A stretch of 64,000 nt of DNA, from NCBI GenBank assembly GCA_009746045.1, contig RPFO01000165.1, positions 4,894,739 through 4,958,738 on the forward strand. Direction: 5' to 3'. The translations under genes and the position numbers were made by a program. Under the pieces are notes generated by a model. The model worked only from the letters and a program-made list of their open reading frames with translations, had not been told where the DNA came from and made no database searches. Source of the DNA: Mesostigma viride. Taxonomy: Eukaryota; Streptophyta; Mesostigmatophyceae; Mesostigmatales; Mesostigmataceae. Shown here one piece after another: positions 1 through 9,840 of the stretch. Position 1 is the first letter of the stretch. Every line of letters begins with the position of its first letter.

Positions 1-1
1 A

Positions 2-97
2 GGTTCTGAGAATCCTGCTGATGCATTGACCAAGTTGCCTCACAAGTCTGCTGAGCAATATAAGCTTCTTTACAAGCTGATGAGCTCCTCTGTGTGA
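2..97 (+). pseudogene. 3' end of copia-type RNase H (partial)
   Basis: Reading from base 2 gives GSENPADALTKLPHK and then runs to a TGA at 95-97. The ENPADALTKLP motif is the conserved C-terminal end of Ty1/copia RNase H. The same motif closes the copia polyproteins ending at 16413 and, on the minus strand, 18328. The rest of the element lies left of the window, so only the last 31 residues are seen. The tail is in frame with no break. It is the end of an LTR-retrotransposon pol of the same family as the element at 6798-31732. Confidence 0.85.
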
Positions 98-868
98 GTT
101 GAGCAATTCCAGTTGGAGCTTTGAGTTTGGTGGCTGAGAAGAGCTAACATTGAGCTGGGCTCTGTTATGCTGAGAGCTGTGATGCTCTGAGGGCAGTAAT
201 GCTCTGTGTACATATATGTATAATACTGTATTATTATATGTAATGCTCAGTCATGGAGCATGATGTTGGTTGGGGGTTTGTCCTCAGTTTGAGGTTTGTC
301 TCAACCAAAGGGATTTTATAGGGCAGGGTTCGATTCCCTGGGGCTGCTTAGGCGGATTTTCCCGGATTGGCTGACCCATCAACCTTGCTGGTGAGGTGGC
401 GACAGGTCCCCCTAGTTTTGTCCCAGACAGAGGAAGGTAGTTTGTCATGTGCTTAATATATTTTGTGATGTGCTATTTCTCAGTCCATGGTGGGCGCCAG
501 TTCTGATAACTATCAATGTCTACCTGATAAGGTCTTGTGGGTAACTTGTGGGGTTCCAATCAGGAGCCATTATGGTGATGATTCCATTTTGGTCATTATT
601 CTGGTTAGCCACAAGCTGCTATTCCAAACACTTGGCTTTCTACTTCCAGTGGATAGGGAATTCATTGTAATTCGTCATGGCTGAGATGTGTTGTGATCTG
701 GTGCTTGATTAATCCCGAGCAGAGACTACAGAGAGCTGGGAGGGATGTCAAGTGCTATGCATGTTGTTTCTATATATGTGTTGCCAAGCCTAACAGCTCT
801 AAAAGAAAGAAAGGGCTGGAGTTAATATGGCTGTTATGTCCAAGCTCTAAAAGAGAAGAAAGGGCTGG
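98..868 (+). other. 3' untranslated region of the left-edge copia element
   Basis: No credible gene. A block around 367-410 (CTGACCCATC, then GAGGTGGCGACAGGTCCC) recurs at 16606-16650 downstream of the RNase H of the plus-strand copia element, so both belong to one family. The interval ends in a polypurine tract (AAAGAGAAGAAAGGGCTGG) directly before an AGTTAAT motif that begins LTRs in this family. Confidence 0.6.
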
Positions 869-875
869 AGTTAAT
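795..875 (+). repeat. Duplicated polypurine tract / LTR junction
   Basis: Two copies about 48 bp apart of AGCTCTAAAAG, a purine run (GAAAGGGCTGG) and AGTTAATAT. The first has its AGTTA at 820, the second at 869. In the other copia copies such a purine tract sits directly before the LTR (for example before 31028, and on the minus strand before 17395). The junction was therefore duplicated, possibly by priming at two tracts. Confidence 0.5.
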
Positions 876-1490
876 ATTGCCTGGCAAGCAATATTATTCT
901 ACTAAGCTACTTGGCTTGTAGAGATTCTACTTCCGGTTACTACAATCCAGAAACGGGTTCATTCTGATGAGTATTGCTCGAGATATGAGCAAGATACTGT
1001 TCTACTACATTCTACTTGGATTCGGTGATTCTACGGTGGTTCTTCAAGTGACGCGTGGCATACGACGTCTTGTCACAGTGTACGATAGGACATTTAGTCT
1101 CCGACACTGCGGTCTATTCAATGCTATTGATTAGACGTAACACATAGTGACAGGACTTGTGCGACAGGACACTGATGTGACTATTTATGGATAACAAGTC
1201 GAGATCTGCTGGTCCAGAGTGAAGGACAGCAATATTGTGAGATGATCTGTCCTATCAGTCATCTGGATGTGACTGCGTCACAATTAGTATATAACGAGCA
1301 GGATGCTGCCACTTGGTAGCACCACTTTCCCTGCACCTGTGTCCTCGCACCTTTGGCGACGGTTCTCACGAGCCTCGTGCATTCTGTGCTGGTAGCCATA
1401 ACCAGCAACGTAAACCTATTGATTAATATAACTACTTCCTCTGTAGATATTAATCAGTGCAGGCTGAACCACAGTTTCAGCCACAGTTTC
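869..1490 (+). repeat. Candidate 3' LTR of left-edge copia element
   Basis: Begins AGTTAATATTGCC right after the polypurine tract, matching the AGTTA start of the LTRs at 6798 and (minus strand) 17395. It holds no ORF of note. The right boundary is uncertain: a different copia-type ORF starts at 1534. The partner 5' LTR lies outside the window, so the call rests on position and the start motif only. Confidence 0.4.
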
Positions 1491-1533
1491 TTTAACTGTA
1501 GGACAGGTACCTCTAGATCATTTTAAAATCCCT

Positions 1534-2040
1534 TTGAGCCAGATTAGCACTGGGTTGGATGCTGCCATCAATGCAGTTAAGCCCAAGTACCTCCCAGGTC
1601 AGGAACCATGTGTGGAGGACCTCATACACTCTCAAAAGCTACACCCTTCAGCGTTCGGGCTTGGTAGATGGGATGTTGCATCCATGTCTCCCCTGTCCTA
1701 TGATGATATTGTACGGGACTGCCAGACGCAGATTGGGTGGCTGGAGGCTTTTACCAAAGCCAGGGAGGAGTGGGTTGTTCCAGATGCACGTAGTCCCACT
1801 CACACACCACCTGTGACTCCTCTTGATGCTATGCCAGCTGGAGCCAAGAAGCTAAGGTTAAAGTTTGTGTGCAAGCATAAACCCCAGGCTGATGGGGGAC
1901 CACCCATTTTCCATGCTAGGCCATGTGTCACTGAGTTCAGGGGCTCTACAGAGCTGACAGAGGCTGAGCTTTATACTCCTGGTATTCAGCAAACGTCTCT
2001 CAAGGTGTTGCTTTCCTTGTTTTTGCATCAGCTATTCAGC
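1534..2040 (+). pseudogene. Copia-type RT, N-terminal part (family B, interrupted)
   Basis: This reads as the linker and N-terminal part of a Ty1/copia reverse transcriptase. Conserved stretches are WLEAFTKAREEWVV, LRLKFVCKHK, the HARPCVTEF block and ELYTPGIQQ, which align by eye with VPHVRPVVTEYHG and ELYTPGMLHDTW in the minus-strand copy at 18328-20691. The frame shifts by one near the T-run at 2019-2025, since the continuation before the insertion reads AIQLNTGKDYVC in the neighbouring frame. At 2041 the gene is cut by a TTAA-flanked element and resumes at 3768. No gag or integrase lies upstream, so the copy is 5'-truncated. Confidence 0.8.
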
Positions 2041-2044
2041 TTAA

Positions 2045-3763
2045 CACGTCGTACGTCAAAACTCAGTCCTAAAAATAGGACTGAGTATGCCAACTTTGAG
2101 ATCATGTAGCGGTAAGGGTAGGGGGGTACCCCATATGTTTGATATGCATCAGAGCACTCAATATCATGCTAATGCTTGGGCATATGCCTAAAAAATCATA
2201 TGTTGACCAAATCATGTAAAATTTTACAAGGGTGTCAACCCATGCTCGCGATTTGGCAATTTTCTGTGGAAGGACGAGTTGGGAAAATTCAATAAAATCC
2301 ATATGCATGTTGAAAAAATATAGGCGTGTAAACAATATAGTTCTTGAAACATGGCAAAAAACTGGGCTCAATTTGGCCACAGCCTCTACCTGAAACTCAC
2401 CAAAAACCACCAGCCCTAAGAATGGGTTTCGAGGTTGCTAGCAATGTGCAAGCATGTAAGTGCGGTCATACTACACACCACCGTGGCAACCAACCATGCC
2501 AATCAACTCATTTCCCTTCTAGCATAACAGGAAAACATACTTGCATCATCATATTGCAGTTATATTATACCTTAGTATATGTGTGAGAGCCTATGCACGC
2601 ACGTAGGGAATGGGCATTGATACCTACCTACAAAGGGTTTTATTATGAGCCTTAACCACCAATATAATGGGTAGGTTAAGCATATTTCAATTGTTTTTAA
2701 CAAGAATAGAGATGGCTAACACTGTTTTGCCTTGCCATGGCATGGCCAACATACTTGCTGGCACATGATGACAGTGGTTTATCACCAAGATTCTTCACTC
2801 ACCCGTATAAGCTTGAAAGCACGCTGGATGCAGCCCATGGCCATACAATCACGCAGTATGAACGTAGCAAAAGAATAACTAACATCTATGAAGGTATTTA
2901 AACCCATACAGCGCCTAAAAAACTGCAAAAGTACACTAGGGTAAGGCAAATGCCTGGTAACATCATAAAAAATGGGGGGTTTGGAGAGGGGCAGGCAACG
3001 GTCAAGAAAGCGCATCAAGATTCGAAACTGACAGCGCCTTGCAAGCTCAAACTCATGTAAGAACATAACAAAACGATGAGGTGACGATATTTCAGCTTTA
3101 CCGTGCACGGATGGCGTTATCTTGGCCCAGGCGGTGCCCGCAAAAGTGACACTTGCGGCACACAAACCATGACATGACAGAGTGGTCGAAATAATCAAAT
3201 CTTTACTGCCACTGACTTAATTCTACACATATGCATGATAATAAGTACAAAGAAGCATATAAACCCTTCGAAATGCACCGTAAAGTAAATTTAGTCATCA
3301 ATTCCGTCAACCTGCCTGGTCGCAGTTTTTTCCAGCAAGAGCAGTGCCGACACCTGGTAAATAGCATCCCCGGGAGCTAAAAATTGGTTTGTGTCATCTT
3401 TAGGACATATAAAACCTATTTCCTGGGTTTTACCAGCTAAATCGTCCGCAAACGTAAACTGCATGCATGGGCGCAAGCCGCCATGGCTAGGTCGTGCATT
3501 TCCGGAACTCACGTTTCACGTGAAAAGTACCCTTACCACCTGTACTTTGACCGTACATTTAGCCGCCCAAACAAAATCCAAAAAAATCGCAAAAATATGT
3601 CTAAGAAAGGTCATTTCACGTAGTATTTGAATAAATTTTGAGGGAATTTTTTTGACAAACATTCCGACTTGGGCGAATTTTCTACGAAACCCAAAAACTC
3701 AGTCCTAAGAATAGGACTGAGTTGAACTCAGTTCTAAGAATAGGTGCAGTGACGAACGACGTG
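2045..3763. mobile_element. TTAA-flanked non-autonomous DNA transposon 1
   Basis: The element is bounded by TTAA at 2041-2044 and at 3764-3767. It has inverted termini CACGTCGTACGTCA (left) and CACGTCGTTCGTCA (right, read inward). Next to each end is a near-identical palindrome, ACTCAGTCCTA-AARA-TAGGACTGAGT, with the left one near 2060 and the right one near 3697. Removing the element and one TTAA rejoins copia RT as QLNTGKDYVCKATDIKRAF. TTAA duplication is typical of piggyBac (and Kolobok) transposition. The 1.7-kb interior has no recognisable transposase, so it is probably mobilised in trans. A 138-codon minus-strand ORF (2782-3198) has no recognised domain. Confidence 0.85.
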
Positions 3764-3767
3764 TTAA

Positions 3768-4995
3768 CACAGGGAAGGATTATGTGTGTAAAGCCACAGA
3801 TATCAAACGAGCCTTTCTAAAGGGGGACCCTGCCATAGCACAGCAGGTCTGGAGAGGTCAGGTATACGTGGTGAATACTCCTAAGGTGTGGCACAGGGAT
3901 ATTGTACAACCCTTGTTGATGCCAAACCTGGGGGTTGAAGGGTTGCAGTCAGCTCCAAAAATTTTTAGGCTGTCTGCACAGGAGGTATTCATGAAGCTAG
4001 GGGCCACCTATGATGATATTGACCCTTGCTTGTTTGTCATCCCACACCGTGATGGAATGATGATGTTTGTCTGGCATGGGGATGATCAGTTAATCTCAGG
4101 TCCTAGAGCTGCAGTGGATGCTTTCATAGCTCAGGTGTCTGCTAGCTTTGAGATTGGCAAGCAGCTATAGAGCTGGGCAAGGAGCCAGTCAAGTTCTGTG
4201 GCATGATGCTTGAGTTGCTGCAGCAGCAGGGCAGCTGGGTTTGTTCCATGCAGGCCTCTGCTGAGTTAAGTCTTGTCTGGATGTCCTGCCTGTTCACATC
4301 ACCCCTGACAATGATGTGCCCTACCATTAGAGGCAAGCTTGTTTGGCTATGTGCTACATGTGCACCCCACCTGGCTTTTGTGAGCAGGGTAGATGATGAG
4401 GTACTACAGGAGGTAGGAGCACGGGCAATCAAGCAGTTATTGCATGATGGTCCACCTTTGATGCTTCACTCACTGGATCTGTTTACTCCCATTCACATCA
4501 CGTGCATGATGGATAGTTCGATGGAGTCCAGGGTAGTTACCAAGGTTCAAGCCAGAGAGGCTGGATTGTTTTTCTTGCATAACCAAGGTGGGAAGAAGTC
4601 CCTAGTCTCCTGGTTCAGTAGATTGCACAAGAGGAAAGCTGTGAGTAGCAATGTAGCTGAATGCAGGGCTGTGGTATCTTCTGTCTTGCATGCAAGGTAT
4701 CTCAATCACTTGCTGGTCTGCATGGCTTCAACACCAGGCTGGTAGCTCTGCAGGAGTGAAAGCACATTTGCTGACTGACTCTCAATCTATCATCTCTTTC
4801 CTTGCCAATCCTTTGGCTGTTCACTCGGACCTGGATTGGATTGTGCTAAAACAGGAATGCAAGTACCTGGAGTCTAAAGCCCACGTCAGGGACAAAGACA
4901 ATGCTGCAGACGCACTGACCAAGGTGCCACAGGCAGCAGGACAACAGTACCAGGTCTTGTACGGGTTGATGAACCCTGGTTACAGTCTGAAGTGA
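3768..4995 (+). pseudogene. Copia-type RT-RNase H, C-terminal part (family B)
   Basis: Continues the gene cut at 2041. The RT palm reads ATDIKRAFLKGD and then VWHGDDQLISG, with HGDD where Ty1/copia usually has YVDD. After a frame change near 4170 the RT thumb and RNase H follow: CMMDSSMESRVVTKV (first catalytic Asp), NVAECRAV (Glu) and, after a further shift near 4745, LLTDSQSIISFL (Asp) and DNAADALTKVPQ, ending at TGA 4993-4995. At least two frameshifts make this copy non-functional. It differs clearly from the elements at 6798-31732 and is a second copia family. Confidence 0.85.
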
Positions 4996-5769
4996 CTGGC
5001 ACATTGTACATGTTAGCCCATGACCCCCTGCCCCATACTGCAGCTGCAAGGCTGCAGTGGCAGCTGGGTAGTTTTCTGACAGTGAGAAGCACTGGTCTAG
5101 AAAGTTGGGACATGATGAATGAGTTATTTATTGAATAAAATTTTTGAGACGCCTGTTTGGATGACCATGACATGCTGGGGCCTTGAGCACCCATCTCACT
5201 CAGTTAAGAAACCATGCTTGAGACATGGGGCCTTTTTAATGCATCTCTTGTACATGTGTGAGGTGACCTTGGGGTCCTAGTAGGTTGTCTGACAGTTTTT
5301 CTAAGGCATTGGGAATGGCTGCGTCCATTTGATGGCTATGTGTGTTTCTGTTGAAACCCAAAGAAAACTTAAAGTGGGAGTTAGTCTAAGTCTCCCGCCT
5401 GTAGCCTAAGTGGACACGTGCCAGCACCGCCGGCACCCAATTGGGTACTGGGACGGTGCTGGACTAGAGCAGTCGTGGCATGGACACGTGGCTATACTCA
5501 GTATGTGATGAGCCGGTACCTCAATACCGGGACTGTACGTAGTTGTCATGTTAGGACTGACTAAATCAGGTTGTAACTGATAGGCTAGTCCGTCCAGGAT
5601 CAGTAAGTTAGGCTTAACTTACGCAAAGTCTGGTCAGCCGCAATTGACGGCTGACCAGTAGTATATGTGCCATTATATCCTAATGCCAAGGTGTCTCGTC
5701 GTTTCCACACAAGCCATTTGGCATTGTCTGCGTGCACTGAGTTTCCCAGTTCTCGGTCTGCACTAACTG
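4996..5769. other. Non-coding copia 3' region, no gene seen
   Basis: Presumed 3' UTR and LTR remnant of the family-B copia. There is no ORF with recognisable content. A GGACACGTG-type box occurs twice near 5412 and 5483. No matching 5' LTR is visible left of 1534, so LTR limits cannot be set. Confidence 0.4.
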
Positions 5770-5974
5770 TGGGGAGAGCGCCGAGCAGGGATTATTTGGG
5801 AGGATCCGCCAGGGCACCGGTCGGACCTAATTAATCACCTCGCGAGGTAGATATCGGACCTTCCCGGGATAAATATCGAATCAGTAATTCGATATCGAAT
5901 TAGTAATTCGATGCGGAAGTAAAACCCTAGTTAGGGAGCCGCTTAATATTTCGCCCCAACACGCAAGGTTTTAA

Positions 5975-6150
5975 GTTGTACAAGCTACTGCTTATTATTA
6001 TACTTTTGATGCACAAACCTTTTGACCAAGGTTAACGCATATTCTTACATCCTGCGCAGGATGTAAGAATATGCGTTAACCAACCTTAGCAAAAAGGTTT
6101 GCGCATAAAAAGTATGAGCAGTACTGCTTGTACAACGTAGCTTGTACAAC
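5975..6150. repeat. Long palindrome, copy 1
   Basis: A foldback centred at 6055/6056 on CCTGCGCAGG. Arms run outward through CATATTCTTACAT, GTTAAC, the AAACCTTTT block and TATACTTTT to GTTGTACAAG at the left edge and CTTGTACAAC at the right. The right arm carries small insertions (a second GCTTGTACAAC at 6140-6150). Arms are about 80 bp and would form a very stable hairpin. Confidence 0.85.
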
Positions 6151-6386
6151 TTAGAACCGGGCGCGGCGCGGAAGTAATGGGTTCGAAACCTCGTGGGGAC
6201 AGTGCCGAGCAGGGATTATTTGGGAGGATCCGCCGGGGCACCGGTCGGACCTAATTAATCGCCTCGCGAGGTAGATATCGAACCTTCCCGGCATTAATAT
6301 CGAATAAGTAATTCGATATCGAATTGGTAATTTCGATGCGGAAGTAAACCCTAGTTAGGGAGCCCCAACGCGCAAGGTTAATTTAA

Positions 6387-6536
6387 GTTGTACAAGCTAC
6401 TGCTTACACTTTTTATGCGCAAACCTTTTTGCTAAGGTTAACCCATATTCTTACATCCTGCGCAGGATGTAAGAATATGCGTTAACCTTGGTCAAAAGGT
6501 TTGCGCATAAAAAGTATAAGCAGTAGCTTGTACAAC
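6387..6536. repeat. Long palindrome, copy 2
   Basis: A 150-bp near-perfect palindrome, centre 6461/6462 on CCTGCGCAGG, with 75-bp arms starting GTTGTACAAGCTACTGCTTA and ending in its complement. This copy is tidier than copy 1 and keeps the original symmetric form. It is most simply a foldback MITE-like insertion; no flanking duplication was identified. Confidence 0.85.
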
Positions 6537-6726
6537 TGATGGCAGACGTATTGTTCGCCGTATTGTCAACCCCCTTCATTAATTAATACTTGGCGTATTT
6601 GCAGTATTTTGGGGCCTCCGTAAATACCAGGTATATGAAAGTATGGACCAACACGGCCTGCAGGTTGTAGCCTATAGAATGTATTTAAAACCATATGCCC
6701 CTTCTCGGGGGATATGCGTTACATAA

Positions 6727-6797
6727 TATGCTCCCCAGGCGGATGTCGACGCGCTGGCCCAGGGTGCTTCCAACGCTACCACTTTGGCGGGCTTTGC
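6727..6797 (+). pseudogene. LINE ORF2 fragment, upstream of copia insertion
   Basis: The frame reading APQADVDALAQGASNATT, then LAGF, is open from just after a TAA near 6724 and continues exactly into 31738 as AARAPLLVAAPAL once the copia element and one TTTGC copy are removed. It is therefore the 5' side of the LINE ORF interrupted at 6798. The endonuclease region expected further upstream is not seen, so the LINE is 5'-truncated or rearranged here. Confidence 0.6.
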
Positions 6798-7508
6798 AGT
6801 TAATGCCAAGCGCATTGGCGTGTTCCTGATTCAGCATATCTCTGCGATTCCAGCGGCTTCGGAACGAGTTCATTCCGACAAGTATCAAGAAAGTTATGGC
6901 GTTCCGACTTCCCGGTCGATCGCGCGCGAGCGCGAGCCGGCTGTTCTTCTAAGTCGTGCGTAAATATGTGCCGACAGCATATGGGGTCGACAGTAATTCC
7001 TGGGCTGACAGGATTTAGGTGCTGAACCTATGACGGTATTGGATTAATACGTCGTACGCAGGAAATAGGAACCTTCACCTGTGGTCTGTTGGTACCGCAG
7101 GCTTAGTCCTGGGCTATTGGGTGCAGACGCAATAATCACTGTGTGGACTGTACTCTGTGGTCACTGCGCCTGTACTATGGCAGACCTACCGTATAGGATC
7201 TGGACGCTGTACAGGTTATTGATACTGTACCGGGGTGTTAATACTGAGCAGGCCTACGAGGCTGCTCAGGCCTAGCAAAGCACAGTGAACAAGTATATAA
7301 AGAATAGGCCAGTGCCAACTGGTCACACATATCTTGCGAGCCCGCCTCACGTGTGTTACCTTGACTTGGCAAACTCGTCTCTAAGCCTCAAGTGTCTGTC
7401 AGAGTGCTGTAACATTATCCAATTTTAATAAAGCTCCGTTCCAACCACATTCACACAATTGCTGCATTGCAACCATATCCTTATACATTGCGTTTTAAAA
7501 ACGTTAAC
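6798..7508 (+). repeat. 5' LTR of copia A1
   Basis: Direct repeat of 31028-31732. Shared landmarks in order are GCATTGGCGTGTTCCTGATT, CGGTCGATCGCGCGCGAGCG, GGATTAATACGTCGTACGCA and ACATTGCGTTTTAAAAACGT. The copies differ at many sites by eye, so the element is older than its nested minus-strand relative. A TATATAAAG box at about 7293 is a plausible promoter. Confidence 0.85.
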
Positions 7509-7616
7509 CCCTGACGTTAGCTCAAATTACAAGCAGTCTCGACGGAACGACCAGGAGGGTTGTTGCTGTGTGCTGCGTGCAGCGTTGACGACGTGGTGAA
7601 GATCGTCGGGTGTCGA

Positions 7617-8558
7617 ATGGTGCAGGAAGAACAACGTCAGCAGGATTCCTGGTTTTCTCGGCAGTCTTCTGGTGGTTCCATATCCCCTGAATTGCGTCGT
7701 GTGGTTCGAGATTTATCCTTATTGCTTGCAGATCGGCCACCCGTTGATCGCAACTTTGCGCAGTTCGTCAACGACCAGGTCGAGGGTTGGGAGCGCATTT
7801 TGCAACACGTCCGGACCATCGTTGTTCCGGCACACCGGAGCGCCGCCGACATTGAGCAAGAGCTGCACGGTCTGGTCGGAATACAGACTGTGATCTCAGC
7901 ATTAGTCGACCGGGTGCGTGCGGAGTTGGTGGCCAGGCGAGAAGGAGCTGCGGAGCCAGCTGGTGCGGTGCGACGAGAGTTCGTGCAGGCAGCGGCAGTT
8001 GTGGGCGCGCAACGTGCGTTCGCAGGCGCGATTGGCGACAAGGGATTTGCGGCAGGACCAGTTCGACGTGAGCGACGAGTGGCGGAGCGCTACAGGCGGC
8101 TAGCAGATATCGAGGCGGCTGAAGGAGCCATCGCTGGAAATCAGCGTGCGACGCGGGTCGACAGGGTAGTCGACAGGAATCCGGAGCGGAGGAGAGTGCC
8201 TCTTCAGGAATTGCCCCAACCTCTTCGCGTTCGTGTGACGCAGTGCATATGGGAGGAGTTCGCCTCTCGTGGTTACGACAGTGACCTTGAGGTAGGCGCT
8301 GTGGGGGTCGCTGATCTAAGCGACGAGGAGCTTGGCGACCGCGAGGTGCCAAGGTATAACCCGCGGGGTGGCAACGACGGGTTGTCGCCTGTGTACTACG
8401 CCAACGGTGACGACGCTGTCATCGCGAGCCGACAGCGGGCTGACGACGGTGCTGCTGGCAGCAGGGTGCCAGAGCTCATCAGTGTGAGCGACAGCGACAG
8501 CGACAGCGACAAGGAAAACCAGGTGGCGCCCGCGGGTGCATGGCCGTGGTGGGCTTGA
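7617..8558 (+). CDS. Extra ORF upstream of gag in copia A1
   Basis: The protein has 313 residues from the ATG at 7617; the open frame itself starts at 7560. It lies between the 5' LTR and gag, where Ty1/copia elements normally have no gene. It is largely helical and charged, rich in Arg, Ala and Val, with an acidic serine/aspartate tail (a run of SD dipeptides, then KENQ). No catalytic motif or transmembrane segment is seen. The minus-strand copia carries an ORF of similar size at the same place (28826-29963), and both have a VV-I-RT-IVVP / VVISPGETG-like helical middle, but true homology is not certain. The function is unknown; a nucleocapsid accessory or regulatory protein is possible. Confidence 0.6.
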   Translation: MVQEEQRQQDSWFSRQSSGGSISPELRRVVRDLSLLLADRPPVDRNFAQFVNDQVEGWERILQHVRTIVVPAHRSAADIEQELHGLVGIQTVISALVDRVRAELVARREGAAEPAGAVRREFVQAAAVVGAQRAFAGAIGDKGFAAGPVRRERRVAERYRRLADIEAAEGAIAGNQRATRVDRVVDRNPERRRVPLQELPQPLRVRVTQCIWEEFASRGYDSDLEVGAVGVADLSDEELGDREVPRYNPRGGNDGLSPVYYANGDDAVIASRQRADDGAAGSRVPELISVSDSDSDSDKENQVAPAGAWPWWA

Positions 8559-8664
8559 CTAAATGGTAACACTTGTCATCTTCCTTCTTGTTCAGCAGCG
8601 TATATTGCTTTAATTGCTGTTTAGCCACTTGGCTGATCTGTAGCAGACCTGAACAAGACCCATC

Positions 8665-9840
8665 ATGAGCGAAGGAGCATCCGACCAACGAGGACGTGGG
8701 GTCGGCTTTGAGCGGCGCGGCGCTGATATGGATGGACGCGGTGGACGAGGAGGAGGGCCTGCACTAGGGGACCAGGCTGGTCTAGAGGATGATCAGAGTC
8801 AGGGGTCTCAAGGCGCTCAGAACGCGCCAGCAGCAGCCCAAGCAGCGCCTAGGCGGCCGACCGTAGCCGAGGGGTACGCTGTGCTGAGCCAATTTCAGTC
8901 AATCAAAGACAATTGGCAGCCCAGAGACGCGGAGAGGATGCTGGAGGATATGAACTTGTACACGGACATCTACACCGGTGACAAGCTTCGCATTCTGGCG
9001 TCTAGTGCCTACATACGGCAGTCGGCACGGCGGCTGTTTAAGTTCGTCCGGGAGCGCCATTCAGCTGGGGATACCTGGGCCGCGTTCATGACGCGCCTCA
9101 GGGTGTTCCTAAGCGATCTAAGAGGACCATAGATGGTTCTCACTTAAAGCAGGAGTACCTGGACTACAAGCCCATCAAGGGGCAGTTGGTGGTCCACGCA
9201 TTTGAAGACTTCTGCAAGCTGAGGGAGGACGCCATGGCTAAAGGATTCTTCTGTGCAGACAGAATGGCCATGGGTGACTTTCTCAAGTCACTGCAGCTGG
9301 ATCCTATCACAATGAACAACGTGTTCATCCACATGCGCCAAGTCCATGGCTGGGCTGCAATGACGGACCAGCTGTATGAGTGCTTCAGTGGCAAGTATGT
9401 AGTAGGCGGGAAGCGCCCACATCAAGGGGACGAGGAGGCAGCTGAGCCTGCAGTCAAGTCCATGAGGGGATCGGGCCACGGGGGTCCAGTGTCCTCGAGG
9501 GGGCCTGAGACCTCGTTCAGGGGTCGAGGAAGGTCCAGGAGGGGGCGTGGCAGAATAGCTGGACGGGGGACACCTCCGAAGTCGGGACCTCCAAAGTCCC
9601 AGTTTGACTTCAAGAGGGTGGGTGGTCCTCCCAAGGCTGGGCCCAGCAGTGGGACCTCACGGGACATCAGTCAGTCAGGTGGAATGTTATTTCTGCCAAG
9701 GGAAGGGTCACTTCAGGAATGAATGTCCCTCGTACCTGAGGCAGGAAGGTCAGAGCAAGCCAGCCCAAGGTGGCAGCAAGGACAAGGCTGGTCCATCCCA
9801 GGACAAGGGCAAGGGCAAGGGCAAGGCTGTTGATCATTGA
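8665..9840 (+). pseudogene. gag: Copia gag (frameshifted)
   Basis: Starts at ATG 8665 with a Gly/Arg-rich head. A capsid-like helical region follows (SVLSQF-type block, KFVRERHSAGDTWAAFMTRL); it continues after a shift near 9130 as KGQLVVHAFEDFCKLRED and DFLKSLQLDPITMNNVF, then a basic RG-rich stretch. After a second shift near 9690 comes a CCHC zinc knuckle, CYFCQGKGHFRNEC, and a Lys-rich tail ending at TGA 9838-9840. Capsid plus knuckle is the Gag layout used to package element RNA into virus-like particles. The two frame breaks make this copy defective or reflect sequence errors. Confidence 0.8.

Larger units (their letters stand above)
5770..6536 (+). repeat. Tandem duplication, units of about 400 bp
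   Basis: Two diverged direct copies, beginning near 5770 and near 6195. Both start GTGGGGA, continue GCCGAGCAGGGATTATTTGG, share an AT-rich block of repeated ATCGAATNNGTAATTCGAT, then CCCTAGTTAGGGAG, and each ends in a long palindrome. No coding content. The duplicated unit carries its palindrome with it, so the palindrome was already present before the duplication. Confidence 0.8.

Noticed and set aside
2782-3198. Homology between this minus-strand ORF and 43600-43875 in the other TTAA element
   Set aside because: Vague similarity (HLP / QIP followed by aromatic residues) is too weak to support a shared gene.
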